From an uncultured Flavobacteriaceae bacterium (GTDB lineage: Bacteria; Bacteroidota; Bacteroidia; Flavobacteriales; Flavobacteriaceae): 64,000 bases of DNA. Below, one piece after another: positions 9,669-17,988 of the stretch. Below the pieces are notes generated by a model that searched no databases, had not been told where the DNA came from, and saw nothing but the letters and a program-made list of their open reading frames with translations. The stretch lies in NCBI GenBank assembly GCA_947493175.1, contig CANLQD010000001.1:1150748-1214747 (forward strand), read 5' to 3'. A program made the translations under genes and the position numbers. Position 1 is the first letter of the stretch, and each line of letters begins with the position of its first letter.

Positions 9669-11360
9669 ATGAGCAACATTAACAAATACAGCAAGCACGT
9701 AACGCAAAACGACGAACGCCCCGGAGCCCAATCGATGCTGCACGCAGCCGGACTTTCAGATGAAGACTTACAAAAAGCACAAGTTGGTATCGTAAGTTGT
9801 GGTTGGGAAGGGAACCCATGCAATATGCACCTCAACGGCCTCGCTAAAGAAATCAAGCATAGTGTGAACGAGAATGAAATGGTCGGGCTGGTGTATCACA
9901 CATCCGGGGTTAGCGATGCCATTTCGATGGGTACTACGGGAATGCGATTCTCCCTGCCTTCTCGAGATATCATCGCTGATTCGGTCGAGATGGTCACCTC
10001 GGCCCAATGGTACGATGCCACCATCGCCGTGGTAGGATGTGATAAGAACATGCCCGGCGCATTGATGGGCATTAACCGCGTTAATCGTCCAGGTATTATA
10101 GTTTATGGCGGGACTATCAAAAGTGGTTGCCATAAAGATAAAAAGCTGGATATTACCTCATCTTTTGAGGCGGTAGGCCAAAAAATGTCGGGGCAAATAA
10201 CCCCCGAGGAATTCAAGAGCATTGTTCGAAACGCCTGCCCCGGGCCCGGGGCCTGTGGAGGTATGTATACTGCCAATACCATGGCCTCGGCCATTGAAGG
10301 CCTAGGAATGAGTATGCCCTTTAACTCGTCTTTCCCAGCGGTAAGCGAACAAAAGGCCAACGAGACCAAGACCATTGGGAACGCGATTCGAAACATTTTG
10401 GAAAAGGACATCAGGCCGAAAGACATTCAAACCCGCGAAGCCTTTGAAAATGCCCTTCGTTTGATTATTGTACTGGGAGGTTCTACCAATGCGGTTATCC
10501 ACATGATCGCTCTGGCCAAATCGGTGGGTATTCCACTAAATATGAACGATTTTCAACAAGCAAGCAATACGACCCCGCTTTTGTCCGACCTGAAACCCAG
10601 TGGTCAGTACGTCATGGAAGAGCTCAACGACGTAGGTGGTGTTCCCGGTGTTATGAAAATGATGTTGAAAGAAGGCTTACTACATGGTGATTGTATGACG
10701 GTCACCGGAAAAACCATCGCCGAGAACCTGGCTGAAGTACCTGATTTGCATGAAGGACAAACGGTCGTAATGCCACTGGATAGACCCTTGAAAAAAGAGG
10801 GGCATCTACAAATTTTGTATGGTAACCTTGCGAAGGAAGGAGCTGTTGCAAAAATCACCGGAAAAGAAGGAGAGGTGTTCGAAGGCACTGCCAACATTTT
10901 TGATTCGGAAGATGAAGCGAATACCGCTATCTTAGCAGGAAAGGTATCGGAAGGCGATGTGGTCGTCATCCGTTATTGTGGTCCCAAGGGCGGCCCTGGA
11001 ATGCCCGAAATGTTAAAACCTACTGCATCGATTATGGGAATGGGGCTGGGGAAAAAAGTAGCACTTATTACCGACGGACGATTTTCTGGAGCCACACACG
11101 GCTTTGTCGTAGGCCACGTAACCCCCGAAGCACAAACGGGAGGCGCCATTGCCCTGATCAGAAATGGTGATAAAATCAAAATCAATGGAGTCGACAACAC
11201 CTTAGAGGTCGCTTTGACGGAGGCCGAATTAAAAGAACGCAGGGCCCAATGGACCGCACCAAAGATTAATGCAGCCCATGGGCTCCTATTAAAATATGCG
11301 CATTTCGTCGCTACCGCCTCCGAAGGTTGTGTCACGGATGAACTGGATAAAAAACTATAA
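9669..11360 (+). CDS. IlvD/Edd-family dehydratase (probable sugar-acid dehydratase)
   Basis: A 563-residue iron-sulfur dehydratase. The three cluster-ligand cysteines are visible at Cys51 (NPCNMH), Cys124 (GCDKNMPG) and Cys196 ([12 protein letters not shown]), and the C-terminal signature GRFSGATHG is present. By length and motifs it resembles dihydroxy-acid dehydratase (ilvD), but its neighbours are sugar genes and no ilvB/N/C/A lies nearby. The same family contains xylonate, arabinonate and gluconate dehydratases that make 2-keto-3-deoxy acids. I therefore infer a sugar-acid role, but a branched-chain amino acid role cannot be ruled out from sequence. Confidence 0.88.
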   Translation: MSNINKYSKHVTQNDERPGAQSMLHAAGLSDEDLQKAQVGIVSCGWEGNPCNMHLNGLAKEIKHSVNENEMVGLVYHTSGVSDAISMGTTGMRFSLPSRDIIADSVEMVTSAQWYDATIAVVGCDKNMPGALMGINRVNRPGIIVYGGTIKSGCHKDKKLDITSSFEAVGQKMSGQITPEEFKSIVRNACPGPGACGGMYTANTMASAIEGLGMSMPFNSSFPAVSEQKANETKTIGNAIRNILEKDIRPKDIQTREAFENALRLIIVLGGSTNAVIHMIALAKSVGIPLNMNDFQQASNTTPLLSDLKPSGQYVMEELNDVGGVPGVMKMMLKEGLLHGDCMTVTGKTIAENLAEVPDLHEGQTVVMPLDRPLKKEGHLQILYGNLAKEGAVAKITGKEGEVFEGTANIFDSEDEANTAILAGKVSEGDVVVIRYCGPKGGPGMPEMLKPTASIMGMGLGKKVALITDGRFSGATHGFVVGHVTPEAQTGGAIALIRNGDKIKINGVDNTLEVALTEAELKERRAQWTAPKINAAHGLLLKYAHFVATASEGCVTDELDKKL

Positions 11361-11386
11361 CCTTAACTATTAGCACCAATACATTC

Positions 11387-12205
11387 ATGTTAAACAAAGA
11401 AGAACACGAAATCCTAAAAGCGAAGGCGAAAGACATTCGTAGAGAAATCGTCACCATGGTGCATCGGGCCAACTCCGGTCATGTTGGAGGCAGTTTGGGT
11501 GCGGCCGATATTATTACCGCGCTTTATTACCATATAATGCAGCATGACCCAAAAAACCCGGAATGGGAAGACCGCGACCGTTTTATTCTCTCCAAAGGGC
11601 ATTGTACTCCGGTTATTTACGCGGCCTTGGCCGATTGTGGGTACTTTCCAAAAGAGGATTTATTGGAGTTTAGAAGACCGGGATCCCATTTACAAGGGCA
11701 TCCGTATCAACCAAAAACCCCAGGAATCGATGCTTGTACAGGAACCTTGGGTATTGGGATTTCTACTGGGGTTGGAATGGCCTTAGGCGCCAAGCTGAAA
11801 AAACAAGAACACTATCATTACATTCTATGTGGCGATGGGGAGATCCAGGAAGGCCAAGTTTGGGAGGCAGCGGCCTTCGCCAACAAATATAAACTCGATA
11901 ACGTCATCGGCTTTGTAGACCGTAACTACTTACAAACCGACGGCTACTCCGAGAAGGTGATGCCCATGGATCCGTTGGCCCCCAAATGGGAAAGTTTTGG
12001 TTGGAAGGTATTCGAAATAGACGGGCATAATTTTGAAGAAATCATCGACACCATCGAAAAGGCTAAAAATGAAAAGCAGCCGGTGATGATCATTGCCAAT
12101 ACCACCAAAGGAAAAGGCGTCTCCTTTATGGAGGGCGAAGCAGAGTGGCACGGAAAACCCCCTGCCAAAGAACATTTTGACAAAGCAATGCTAGAATTGA
12201 CGTAA
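11387..12205 (+). CDS. Transketolase, N-terminal (TPP-binding) subunit
   Basis: A 272-residue protein equal to the N-terminal third of a full transketolase. The thiamine diphosphate motif begins GDGEIQEGQVWEA and ends with Asn in FVDRNYLQ. The active-site His of SGHVGGSLG and the KGHC segment are present. The pyrimidine domain is supplied by the next gene, so the enzyme works as a split heterodimer. It transfers two-carbon ketol units between sugar phosphates. Split transketolases are often dedicated to a catabolic pathway, while a full-length one serves central metabolism. It follows the dehydratase by 26 bases. Confidence 0.92.
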   Translation: MLNKEEHEILKAKAKDIRREIVTMVHRANSGHVGGSLGAADIITALYYHIMQHDPKNPEWEDRDRFILSKGHCTPVIYAALADCGYFPKEDLLEFRRPGSHLQGHPYQPKTPGIDACTGTLGIGISTGVGMALGAKLKKQEHYHYILCGDGEIQEGQVWEAAAFANKYKLDNVIGFVDRNYLQTDGYSEKVMPMDPLAPKWESFGWKVFEIDGHNFEEIIDTIEKAKNEKQPVMIIANTTKGKGVSFMEGEAEWHGKPPAKEHFDKAMLELT

Positions 12206-12337
12206 ACGACCTCAGGGCTTTCGTCCACAAAAACGGCTACGTGAAGGGATGACAAACCCAAAGGGCACTAAAAGAAAATTCAACATTCAATTTCGACCCA
12301 AAAGTCGGAACAAATAAATCTCGATGATCGAGTAACT

Positions 12338-13267
12338 ATGGAATACAAAGCAACAAAACAAGGTTATGCCGATGCCCTAAGGGAATTAGGCCGGGAAAAC
12401 GAAAAAGTATTGGTCATGGATGCCGACGTGGCAAAAGCGACGCTTACCGAACAATTTGAAGCCGAATTCCCCAATCGTTTTTTCAATTGTGGCGTTCAGG
12501 AACAGAATATGCTATCGGCTGCTGCAGGCCTAGCGCTGGAAGGGTTTATTCCCTTTGCTTCGACCTTTGGTGTCTTTGCCACCTGCAGGGCCGGGGACCA
12601 AATGCGAAGCAGTATCGCCTACCCCAAGCTCAATGTAAAAATTGGCGTTACCCATTGTGGCATTAGCGTTGGGGGCGACGGCGCCTCCCACCAATCGAAC
12701 GAAGATATTGGCATGGCCAGAACACTGCCTAATATGACGGTCATCGTACCTGGTGATTATGAGGAATCCCGTCTGGCGACCCATGCCGCTGCCAATATGG
12801 AAGGCCCGGTCTATTTGCGATTTGGCAGAGATAAGTACCCCGTAGTTCCGGAAATTCACGGTTCCTTTGAAATCGGGAAGGCCAAGACGCTTCGGAACGG
12901 TTCGGATATTACAATTATAACGACCGGTATATTGGTAAATGAAGGACTGCTAGCCGCAACGACCTTAGAAGAAAAAGGCCATTCGGTAAGGGTTGTGCAT
13001 ATGCACACCATCAAACCCTTGGATACCGAAGCCATCTTACAGGCTGCCCGAGAAACCAAAGGGATCGTGACGGCCGAAGAACATTCGATTTTAGGCGGTC
13101 TCGGGGAAGCGGTAGCAGGCATAGTAGCTGAAAACCACCCCTGTCCCGTACAACGAGTCGGGGTCATGGATACTTTCGGTGAATCCGGACAGAGTCAAGA
13201 GCTATTGGATTTATACGGACTACGAGCGCCCGACATCGTTGAAAAGGCGTTGAAAATTTTGAGCTAA
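12338..13267 (+). CDS. Transketolase, C-terminal (pyrimidine-binding) subunit
   Basis: A 309-residue partner of the preceding subunit. It holds the pyrimidine domain, with the catalytic Glu in GVQEQNMLSAAAG that activates thiamine diphosphate, and the C-terminal transketolase domain from about residue 185 (ITIITTGILVNEGL, EEHSILGGLGEA). The 132-base gap before it has no gene. Its stop overlaps the ATG of the zinc dehydrogenase gene as TAATG, indicating translational coupling. Confidence 0.92.
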   Translation: MEYKATKQGYADALRELGRENEKVLVMDADVAKATLTEQFEAEFPNRFFNCGVQEQNMLSAAAGLALEGFIPFASTFGVFATCRAGDQMRSSIAYPKLNVKIGVTHCGISVGGDGASHQSNEDIGMARTLPNMTVIVPGDYEESRLATHAAANMEGPVYLRFGRDKYPVVPEIHGSFEIGKAKTLRNGSDITIITTGILVNEGLLAATTLEEKGHSVRVVHMHTIKPLDTEAILQAARETKGIVTAEEHSILGGLGEAVAGIVAENHPCPVQRVGVMDTFGESGQSQELLDLYGLRAPDIVEKALKILS

Positions 13268-14301
13268 TGGAAGCATTGGTCAAATATGACAAAGGGCCTG
13301 CAAACGTTCGGTTGCAGGAAATGCCCGATCCTCAGGTCGAAAATGGCAAGGTCATCCTAGAGGTCAATTCTTGCGGTATTTGTGGCACCGACCTTCATGT
13401 GTACCACGATACCTTTAAAAACTATCCGCCTGTCATTTTAGGGCATGAATTTTCTGGAAAAGTCGTCGAAAAAGGAAAAAATACCGAGGGTATTGACCTA
13501 GGGGCCCGGTATTCCGTTTTAGGGGCGCTGACCGTTATTTGCAACAATTGTGAATATTGTCATAACGGAGAATTTATGTTCTGTAAAGCCAAACGCGGCA
13601 TGGGACATGGGGTGAACGGTGCCTTTACCAAATATGTGGCGGCACGACCAGACCAGCTGTATGCGACCGCAGACCATGTGAGCGATGATATTTCAGCCTT
13701 GGTCGAACCCTTTGCCGTGGCGGTGCACGCCGTAGGAGAAATTGCCAATCTTCAATTCGGGGATACGGTGCTCCTTTCGGGTCCAGGCCCTATTGGAATG
13801 CTGTTACTCAAATTATTACTGGCCCAAGGAGTCAAGACCATTGTTGCAGGTACCGGCCATGATACTGAAAAATTGAAAACTGCCAAAGATTGGGGCGCGC
13901 ATACGGTGGTTCGAGTAGACCGAGAGGATTTGTCAGCCATAGTACGACAAGAGACCAAGGGAAAGGGCGTTGACATTGCCTTTGAAACAGCTGGAGCAGC
14001 TGCTTCAGCTGCCAATTGCCTCCAAGCACTACGACCTTTGGGGCAATATATACAAGTAGGTCATTTTGGGAAAGACATTACCATTCCCTTCGATCTCTCG
14101 GCCTTTCGGCAATTGACCATCAAAGGCTCTGTAGGGTATACCCGTGCCACATGGGACCGCGCCGTTGAGATAATTGATCAGGGAACAGTAAATTTAGAAG
14201 ATGTCATTAGCCATCGGATGCCCTTATCTGACTGGCAAAAAGGGTTCGATCTGATGGAACAGAAAAAATCGCTCAAAATACTGCTATACCCTAATACGTA
14301 G
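13267..14301 (+). CDS. Zinc-dependent medium-chain dehydrogenase (sorbitol/threonine DH-like)
   Basis: A 344-residue MDR enzyme. Catalytic zinc ligands are Cys39 in CGICGTD and His60-Glu61 in LGHEFSG; the structural zinc site is Cys92, Cys95, Cys98 and Cys106. A Rossmann motif (LLSGPGPIGMLLL) starts near residue 175. It oxidises a secondary alcohol, most likely a polyol or sugar, using NAD(P). The one-base TAATG overlap with the transketolase subunit gene suggests the two act on connected intermediates. The family is certain; the substrate is not. Confidence 0.9.
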   Translation: MEALVKYDKGPANVRLQEMPDPQVENGKVILEVNSCGICGTDLHVYHDTFKNYPPVILGHEFSGKVVEKGKNTEGIDLGARYSVLGALTVICNNCEYCHNGEFMFCKAKRGMGHGVNGAFTKYVAARPDQLYATADHVSDDISALVEPFAVAVHAVGEIANLQFGDTVLLSGPGPIGMLLLKLLLAQGVKTIVAGTGHDTEKLKTAKDWGAHTVVRVDREDLSAIVRQETKGKGVDIAFETAGAAASAANCLQALRPLGQYIQVGHFGKDITIPFDLSAFRQLTIKGSVGYTRATWDRAVEIIDQGTVNLEDVISHRMPLSDWQKGFDLMEQKKSLKILLYPNT

Positions 14302-14345
14302 TTCCTGGACGGTCTACTATACATTTAAACACTTAGGGCCTACAC

Positions 14346-14807
14346 ATGAACGAATTGAAACAGCAGCCAAATTGGTTTAAACGTCATTGGAAAGGGCTAC
14401 TTGCCGTTGGAACCCTAGTACTGTTGTTTGTCTTGAGCGTTCCTGAGGGAGTGGGTGGCAACGCTTTTCAAATCGCTCTGGGGTATACCGATACCGAGCT
14501 TTGTAACGATGCGTTGGAAATAGCCCGTAACAACAAGCGGGTCAAAGAAGCACTTGGCACACTGGAGCCTATTGGAAAATTAGCTATTTTAGAAGGACAT
14601 GTTCGATACACCAAGGAAATGGATTCCGTTTTTATGGCCTTGACCATCAAAGGTTCCAAAGGAAAGGGAAAGCTAGATTTCCTTGCTTTCAAAAAAGGGG
14701 AGGTATGGGTATTCCAAAAAATAGACGTACGCCTTAAAGAACCTATATTTCGTAAAGAAACCATTCCTATTCTGTCGAAAAGTGAATTGATACTACAGCA
14801 CTCATGA
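14346..14807 (+). CDS. Coa1/Tim21-like membrane protein
   Basis: A 153-residue protein with one membrane segment near the N-terminus (residues 17-32, after NWFKRHWKG). The rest matches the Coa1-type fold: a helix with NNKRVKEALGTLEPIG, then a beta region with the ITIKGSKGKGKLDF-like signature seen as TIKGSKGKGKLDF. In mitochondria Coa1 helps cytochrome oxidase assembly; bacterial members are mostly uncharacterised. Placing it in a sugar operon is odd. It overlaps the following lactonase gene by four bases (ATGA), so it is probably co-expressed. Confidence 0.6.
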   Translation: MNELKQQPNWFKRHWKGLLAVGTLVLLFVLSVPEGVGGNAFQIALGYTDTELCNDALEIARNNKRVKEALGTLEPIGKLAILEGHVRYTKEMDSVFMALTIKGSKGKGKLDFLAFKKGEVWVFQKIDVRLKEPIFRKETIPILSKSELILQHS

Positions 14808-15688
14808 AAACCCATACATCCCATCTTGTTTTTGATACCCGATCTATTTTAGGAGAAGGTCCCGTATGGGACTGGAAAAGGCAATCTCTTTTTTGGGTAG
14901 ATATCGAGGGGAATAGATTGTATAGATACCATCTAACATCTTCACAAACCAACCACTGGGATTTTGATGGAATGCTCGGGGCGGCAGTACCTACCGAAGA
15001 TGGAGGTATGTTATTGGCTTTGGAAAACGGTTTGGCTATTTTTGATTTTGAAAGCGAAAAATTGACCCATTACCCTGTTTTGGGAAATACCGACCCTATG
15101 ATGCGCTATAATGATGGAAAGGTAGATCCCAACGGCCGTTTTTGGATTGGAAGTATGCACAAAAACGTTGCCCCAAAAACGGGAAATTTATATCGGATAG
15201 ATGCTGATTGGAACGTTTCGTTGCATATTCCCGAAACCACTATTTCAAATGGAATGGCCTGGACTGGGGACCAGAAAACTTTTTTTTATATTGATACGGC
15301 AACCTATCAGGTTTGGCGGTTCGCCTATAACAACGATTTAGGGACAATTGAAAATAAGAAGGAGGCGTTTGCAATTCCTAAAAGCTTTGGGGGTGCAGAC
15401 GGAATGGCCATTGACGTCGAAGATAAACTTTGGATCGCCCATTGGGGCGGGCACTGTGTACGTCGCTGGGATCCGGATACGGGAAAAGTATTGGAACAGG
15501 TGGAGGTAGATGCACCTCATGTAACTTCGTGTTGTTTTGGTGGAAAAAACCTCGACACCTTGTATATTACCTCTGCCCGAAGTGGTTTAACCGCTGAACA
15601 ACTAAAAAAACACCCAAAAAGTGGTGGTCTCTTTATGTATAAACCGGAAGTTGTGGGAACACCGATCAACTACTTTAAAAACAGCTAA
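14804..15688 (+). CDS. SMP-30/gluconolactonase family sugar lactonase
   Basis: A 294-residue cytoplasmic six-bladed propeller. Signatures include ILGEGPVWDW with its metal-ligand Glu, RYNDGKVDPNGRFWIGSMH with Asn and Asp ligands, TISNGMAW with the ligand Asn, and DGMAIDVEDKLWIAHW with the ligand Asp. This is the classic set of regucalcin, gluconolactonase and xylonolactonase. It should hydrolyse an aldonolactone to the free acid. It starts by ATGA overlap and ends by TAATG overlap with an SDR gene, so lactonase and dehydrogenase are tightly coupled, as expected of an oxidative sugar pathway. Unlike the SMP-30 protein at 512 it has no signal peptide. Confidence 0.9.
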   Translation: MKTHTSHLVFDTRSILGEGPVWDWKRQSLFWVDIEGNRLYRYHLTSSQTNHWDFDGMLGAAVPTEDGGMLLALENGLAIFDFESEKLTHYPVLGNTDPMMRYNDGKVDPNGRFWIGSMHKNVAPKTGNLYRIDADWNVSLHIPETTISNGMAWTGDQKTFFYIDTATYQVWRFAYNNDLGTIENKKEAFAIPKSFGGADGMAIDVEDKLWIAHWGGHCVRRWDPDTGKVLEQVEVDAPHVTSCCFGGKNLDTLYITSARSGLTAEQLKKHPKSGGLFMYKPEVVGTPINYFKNS

Positions 15689-16470
15689 TGCAGTATTCAG
15701 GAATCCAACATAAAGTAGCGATTGTTACCGGGGCAGCGGAAGGTATCGGCTATGCGATTGTGGAAAGTTTATTGCGCGCTGGAGCCAAAGTTGTACTAAA
15801 CGATCTTGATGAAACCAAAGCAAGACGCGCAGTCGATGACTTGAACGAAAAAAGTCCAGGACAATGTCTACTGTTTCATGGAGACGCCGGTGATATCAAA
15901 GTAATCAATGCAATGGTCGATTTCACCTTACAGCACTTTAAACGAATCGACTTCATTGTTCCCAATGCCGGAATTACCCTCTTTGGGGATTTTCTAGCAT
16001 TTACGCCAGAATCGTTTCAAAAAGTCATACAACTTAATTTACAGGGCGCTTTCTTTTTAGTACAGCGCGCTGCAAAAGAGATGATCGCTCAGAAAACCGG
16101 AGGCAAAGTCGTACTAATGTCATCACAAGTAGGTATTCGCGCCTATCGTCACCTAACGACCTATGCCATGACCAAAGCGGCACTTCGAATGATGGCGGTG
16201 AACCTTGCTTATGAATTGGGTTCTTCTCAAATAAATGTAAACGTAATAGCTCCAGGGGCTACCCTAACCGCTAGAACTCAACAGGAACAACCAGACTACG
16301 AAGGGATGTGGAGCCAACTGAACCCCAATAAGCGTGTAGGAACTCCAGAGGATATTGCCAAAACCTGTCTATTTCTATTATCGGATGATGCTTCCCATAT
16401 CAACGGCCAAACCATTCCGGTCGATGGGGGGTGGACGGCTGCCGGCAAATATCCAGAAGACCTCGAATGA
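15688..16470 (+). CDS. SDR-family dehydrogenase
   Basis: A 260-residue classical short-chain dehydrogenase. The cofactor motif TGAAEGIG is at 14-21, NAG at 93-95, the catalytic Ser near 145-146, Tyr159 and Lys163 in YAMTK. An acidic residue after the second strand (NDLDET) favours NAD over NADP. With the lactonase next to it, oxidation of an aldose to its lactone, or of a keto-deoxy acid later in the route, are both reasonable. The start overlaps the lactonase stop by one base and the end overlaps the VOC gene by four. Confidence 0.9.
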   Translation: MQYSGIQHKVAIVTGAAEGIGYAIVESLLRAGAKVVLNDLDETKARRAVDDLNEKSPGQCLLFHGDAGDIKVINAMVDFTLQHFKRIDFIVPNAGITLFGDFLAFTPESFQKVIQLNLQGAFFLVQRAAKEMIAQKTGGKVVLMSSQVGIRAYRHLTTYAMTKAALRMMAVNLAYELGSSQINVNVIAPGATLTARTQQEQPDYEGMWSQLNPNKRVGTPEDIAKTCLFLLSDDASHINGQTIPVDGGWTAAGKYPEDLE

Positions 16471-16853
16471 ATCTAAAAAGTGTTCACCATATCGCCGTTA
16501 TTTGTTCAGATTATGAGATATCCAAGGCATTTTACGTTGACATCTTGGGGTTTCAGATTCTTAAAGAAACCTATCGTGAAGCTCGGCAATCGTACAAGCT
16601 AGACCTTACACTGAACGGGAAATACGTATTGGAGTTGTTTTCATTTCCAAATCCGCCCAAACGACCGTCAAGACCCGAAGCGGTTGGTTTACGGCATATA
16701 GCTTTTGAAGTAGATAATCTAAAGGAAAGCATTCAATTTCTAAATTCTAATGATATTTCAACAGAGCCGATCCGCACCGATGAGTTGACTCAAAAACGAT
16801 TTGCGTTTTTCGCGGACCCCGATGGTCTTCCCTTGGAACTCTATGAAAAATAG
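16467..16853 (+). CDS. VOC-family glyoxalase-like metalloprotein (YaeR/GloA2 type)
   Basis: A 128-residue single VOC module with two beta-alpha-beta-beta-beta units. The ATG at 16467 is chosen because it gives the normal start (MNLKSVHHIAV) and an ATGA overlap with the SDR gene; the frame is open further upstream but that part is not conserved. Metal ligands are expected from the VHHIA His, Glu in LELF, the LRHIAFEV His and Glu in PLELYE. Close to the SMU1112c/YaeR subgroup, whose reaction is not well defined. It is the last of the tightly coupled genes. Confidence 0.87.
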   Translation: MNLKSVHHIAVICSDYEISKAFYVDILGFQILKETYREARQSYKLDLTLNGKYVLELFSFPNPPKRPSRPEAVGLRHIAFEVDNLKESIQFLNSNDISTEPIRTDELTQKRFAFFADPDGLPLELYEK

Positions 16854-17150
16854 GTGTCTTCTAACAACATCCGCCTAAAGAACAGAACCAAGGGCAAGAA
16901 CACAAATTCTTAGTTACAGACCAATCAGTTTGTATGCAGTGCATTATAAATCATGGAGATACTTGTTAAGGTAAACTATCGAGTTTTTAGGTCCTTAGGT
17001 CTACCCAGATGGGATGGAATCAAACAGACCGAAAAAACGAAACCGACCGTACGGTCGATTCTGAACCTGGAACCAGAAAAACGCTCATCATACTAAAAAA
17101 GTAGGTTTCACTGGTAAATCCATATCTTACTGCTTCTAAAGAGCATTAGT
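16854..17150. other. Intergenic region with a palindrome
   Basis: No convincing gene. The only structure I see is the 14-bp perfect palindrome at 17044-17057. The rest is of ordinary composition. Confidence 0.6.
17044..17057. promoter_or_regulatory. Perfect 14-bp palindrome, operator-like
   Basis: CGACCGTACGGTCG equals its own reverse complement. It sits about 95 bases before the PhyH-type gene. The ACCGACC half-site looks like TetR-family operators, and similar half-sites recur at 44455-44599. No TetR gene is in the window, so the regulator is unknown. Confidence 0.4.
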
Positions 17151-17882
17151 ATGGCTTTGACTACAAGGTCGCAAAAAACGTTTTTTCATGAGCAAGGCTA
17201 TGTAAGGGTCGACAACCTCTTGCTTCCCGAAGAAGTAGCCTACTATAGTCATTTATACAATTCGTTTTTAAATAATAGTATCGACGCATCCACGTACCGT
17301 TCCGATCTTTCAGGAAAAGAAGGGGAGAACGAAAAAATCACTCAGATTATGGTGCCAAGTAAGCTGTTTCCAGAATTACTACAAAAGCCTCTTCATATTA
17401 AGACACTACAAATTGCTCGGGAGCTACTTGGCGACGATATCGACTTGGATTTTGACATGTTGATCAATAAGGCGCCCAGAACCAACACTCCTACCCCATG
17501 GCATCAAGATGCAGCCTATTGGATCGATATGCCCGATAAAAGAGCGGCAAGCTGTTGGGTGGCCATCGACCCTGCCTACAAAGAAAATGGTTGTATGTGG
17601 TATACCCCTAAATCGCATAAGGCGCCACTTCTACCTCATGTTCAGACAGGCGATAAAGGCGCTTTACAGTGCAAAGGCGACGAGGATGATTCAGTTTGTA
17701 TAGCGCTTCAACCCGGCTCCTGTGTGTTTCATCAAGGAGGTACGCTGCACTATAGTAGGGGCAACAGTACTGATTCCCAACGACGTGCCTTTATTACAAA
17801 CTTTCGTCCCAAGGCGATGATCGCTTTGGAGCGTTCAAAAGGGGTAGATCACACGGGGAAACGTGAAGTCAGAACCAAATAA
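17151..17882 (+). CDS. Phytanoyl-CoA dioxygenase (PhyH) family protein
   Basis: A 243-residue Fe(II)/2-oxoglutarate oxygenase. The iron ligands are His118 and Asp120 (PWHQDAAYW) with the distal His200 (GTLHYSRGN), and Arg211 or Arg212 is placed to bind 2-oxoglutarate. The family hydroxylates many small molecules. It has no signal peptide. It is separated from the upstream cluster by 297 bases with an operator-like palindrome, so it may be its own transcription unit. Substrate unknown. Confidence 0.85.
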   Translation: MALTTRSQKTFFHEQGYVRVDNLLLPEEVAYYSHLYNSFLNNSIDASTYRSDLSGKEGENEKITQIMVPSKLFPELLQKPLHIKTLQIARELLGDDIDLDFDMLINKAPRTNTPTPWHQDAAYWIDMPDKRAASCWVAIDPAYKENGCMWYTPKSHKAPLLPHVQTGDKGALQCKGDEDDSVCIALQPGSCVFHQGGTLHYSRGNSTDSQRRAFITNFRPKAMIALERSKGVDHTGKREVRTK

Positions 17883-17939
17883 CGACATACCACTCCTATA
17901 CATTGGGTTTGATGCCCAAAATTCCAAAGCCTATACAAA

Positions 17940-17973
17940 TTGACACTTGTCAAAAGGTTTTGCACTACTTTGT
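17940..17973 (+). promoter_or_regulatory. Possible promoter and inverted repeat upstream of the AraC-type gene
   Basis: TTGACA and TGTCAA arms (17940-17953) form a 6-bp inverted repeat with a 2-base spacer. The TTG at 17940 and TACTTTG at 17966 are spaced about as in the Bacteroidota promoter (TTG, then TAnnTTTG), though the -7 element is one T short. It could be a promoter with an overlapping operator, 16 bases before the ATG. Confidence 0.3.
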
Positions 17974-17988
17974 CTTAAAACATGTCTC

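Noticed and set aside
9669..11360. Calling the IlvD/Edd dehydratase ilvD outright
   Set aside because: No other branched-chain amino acid gene is near and all neighbours are sugar genes, so the name would claim too much.
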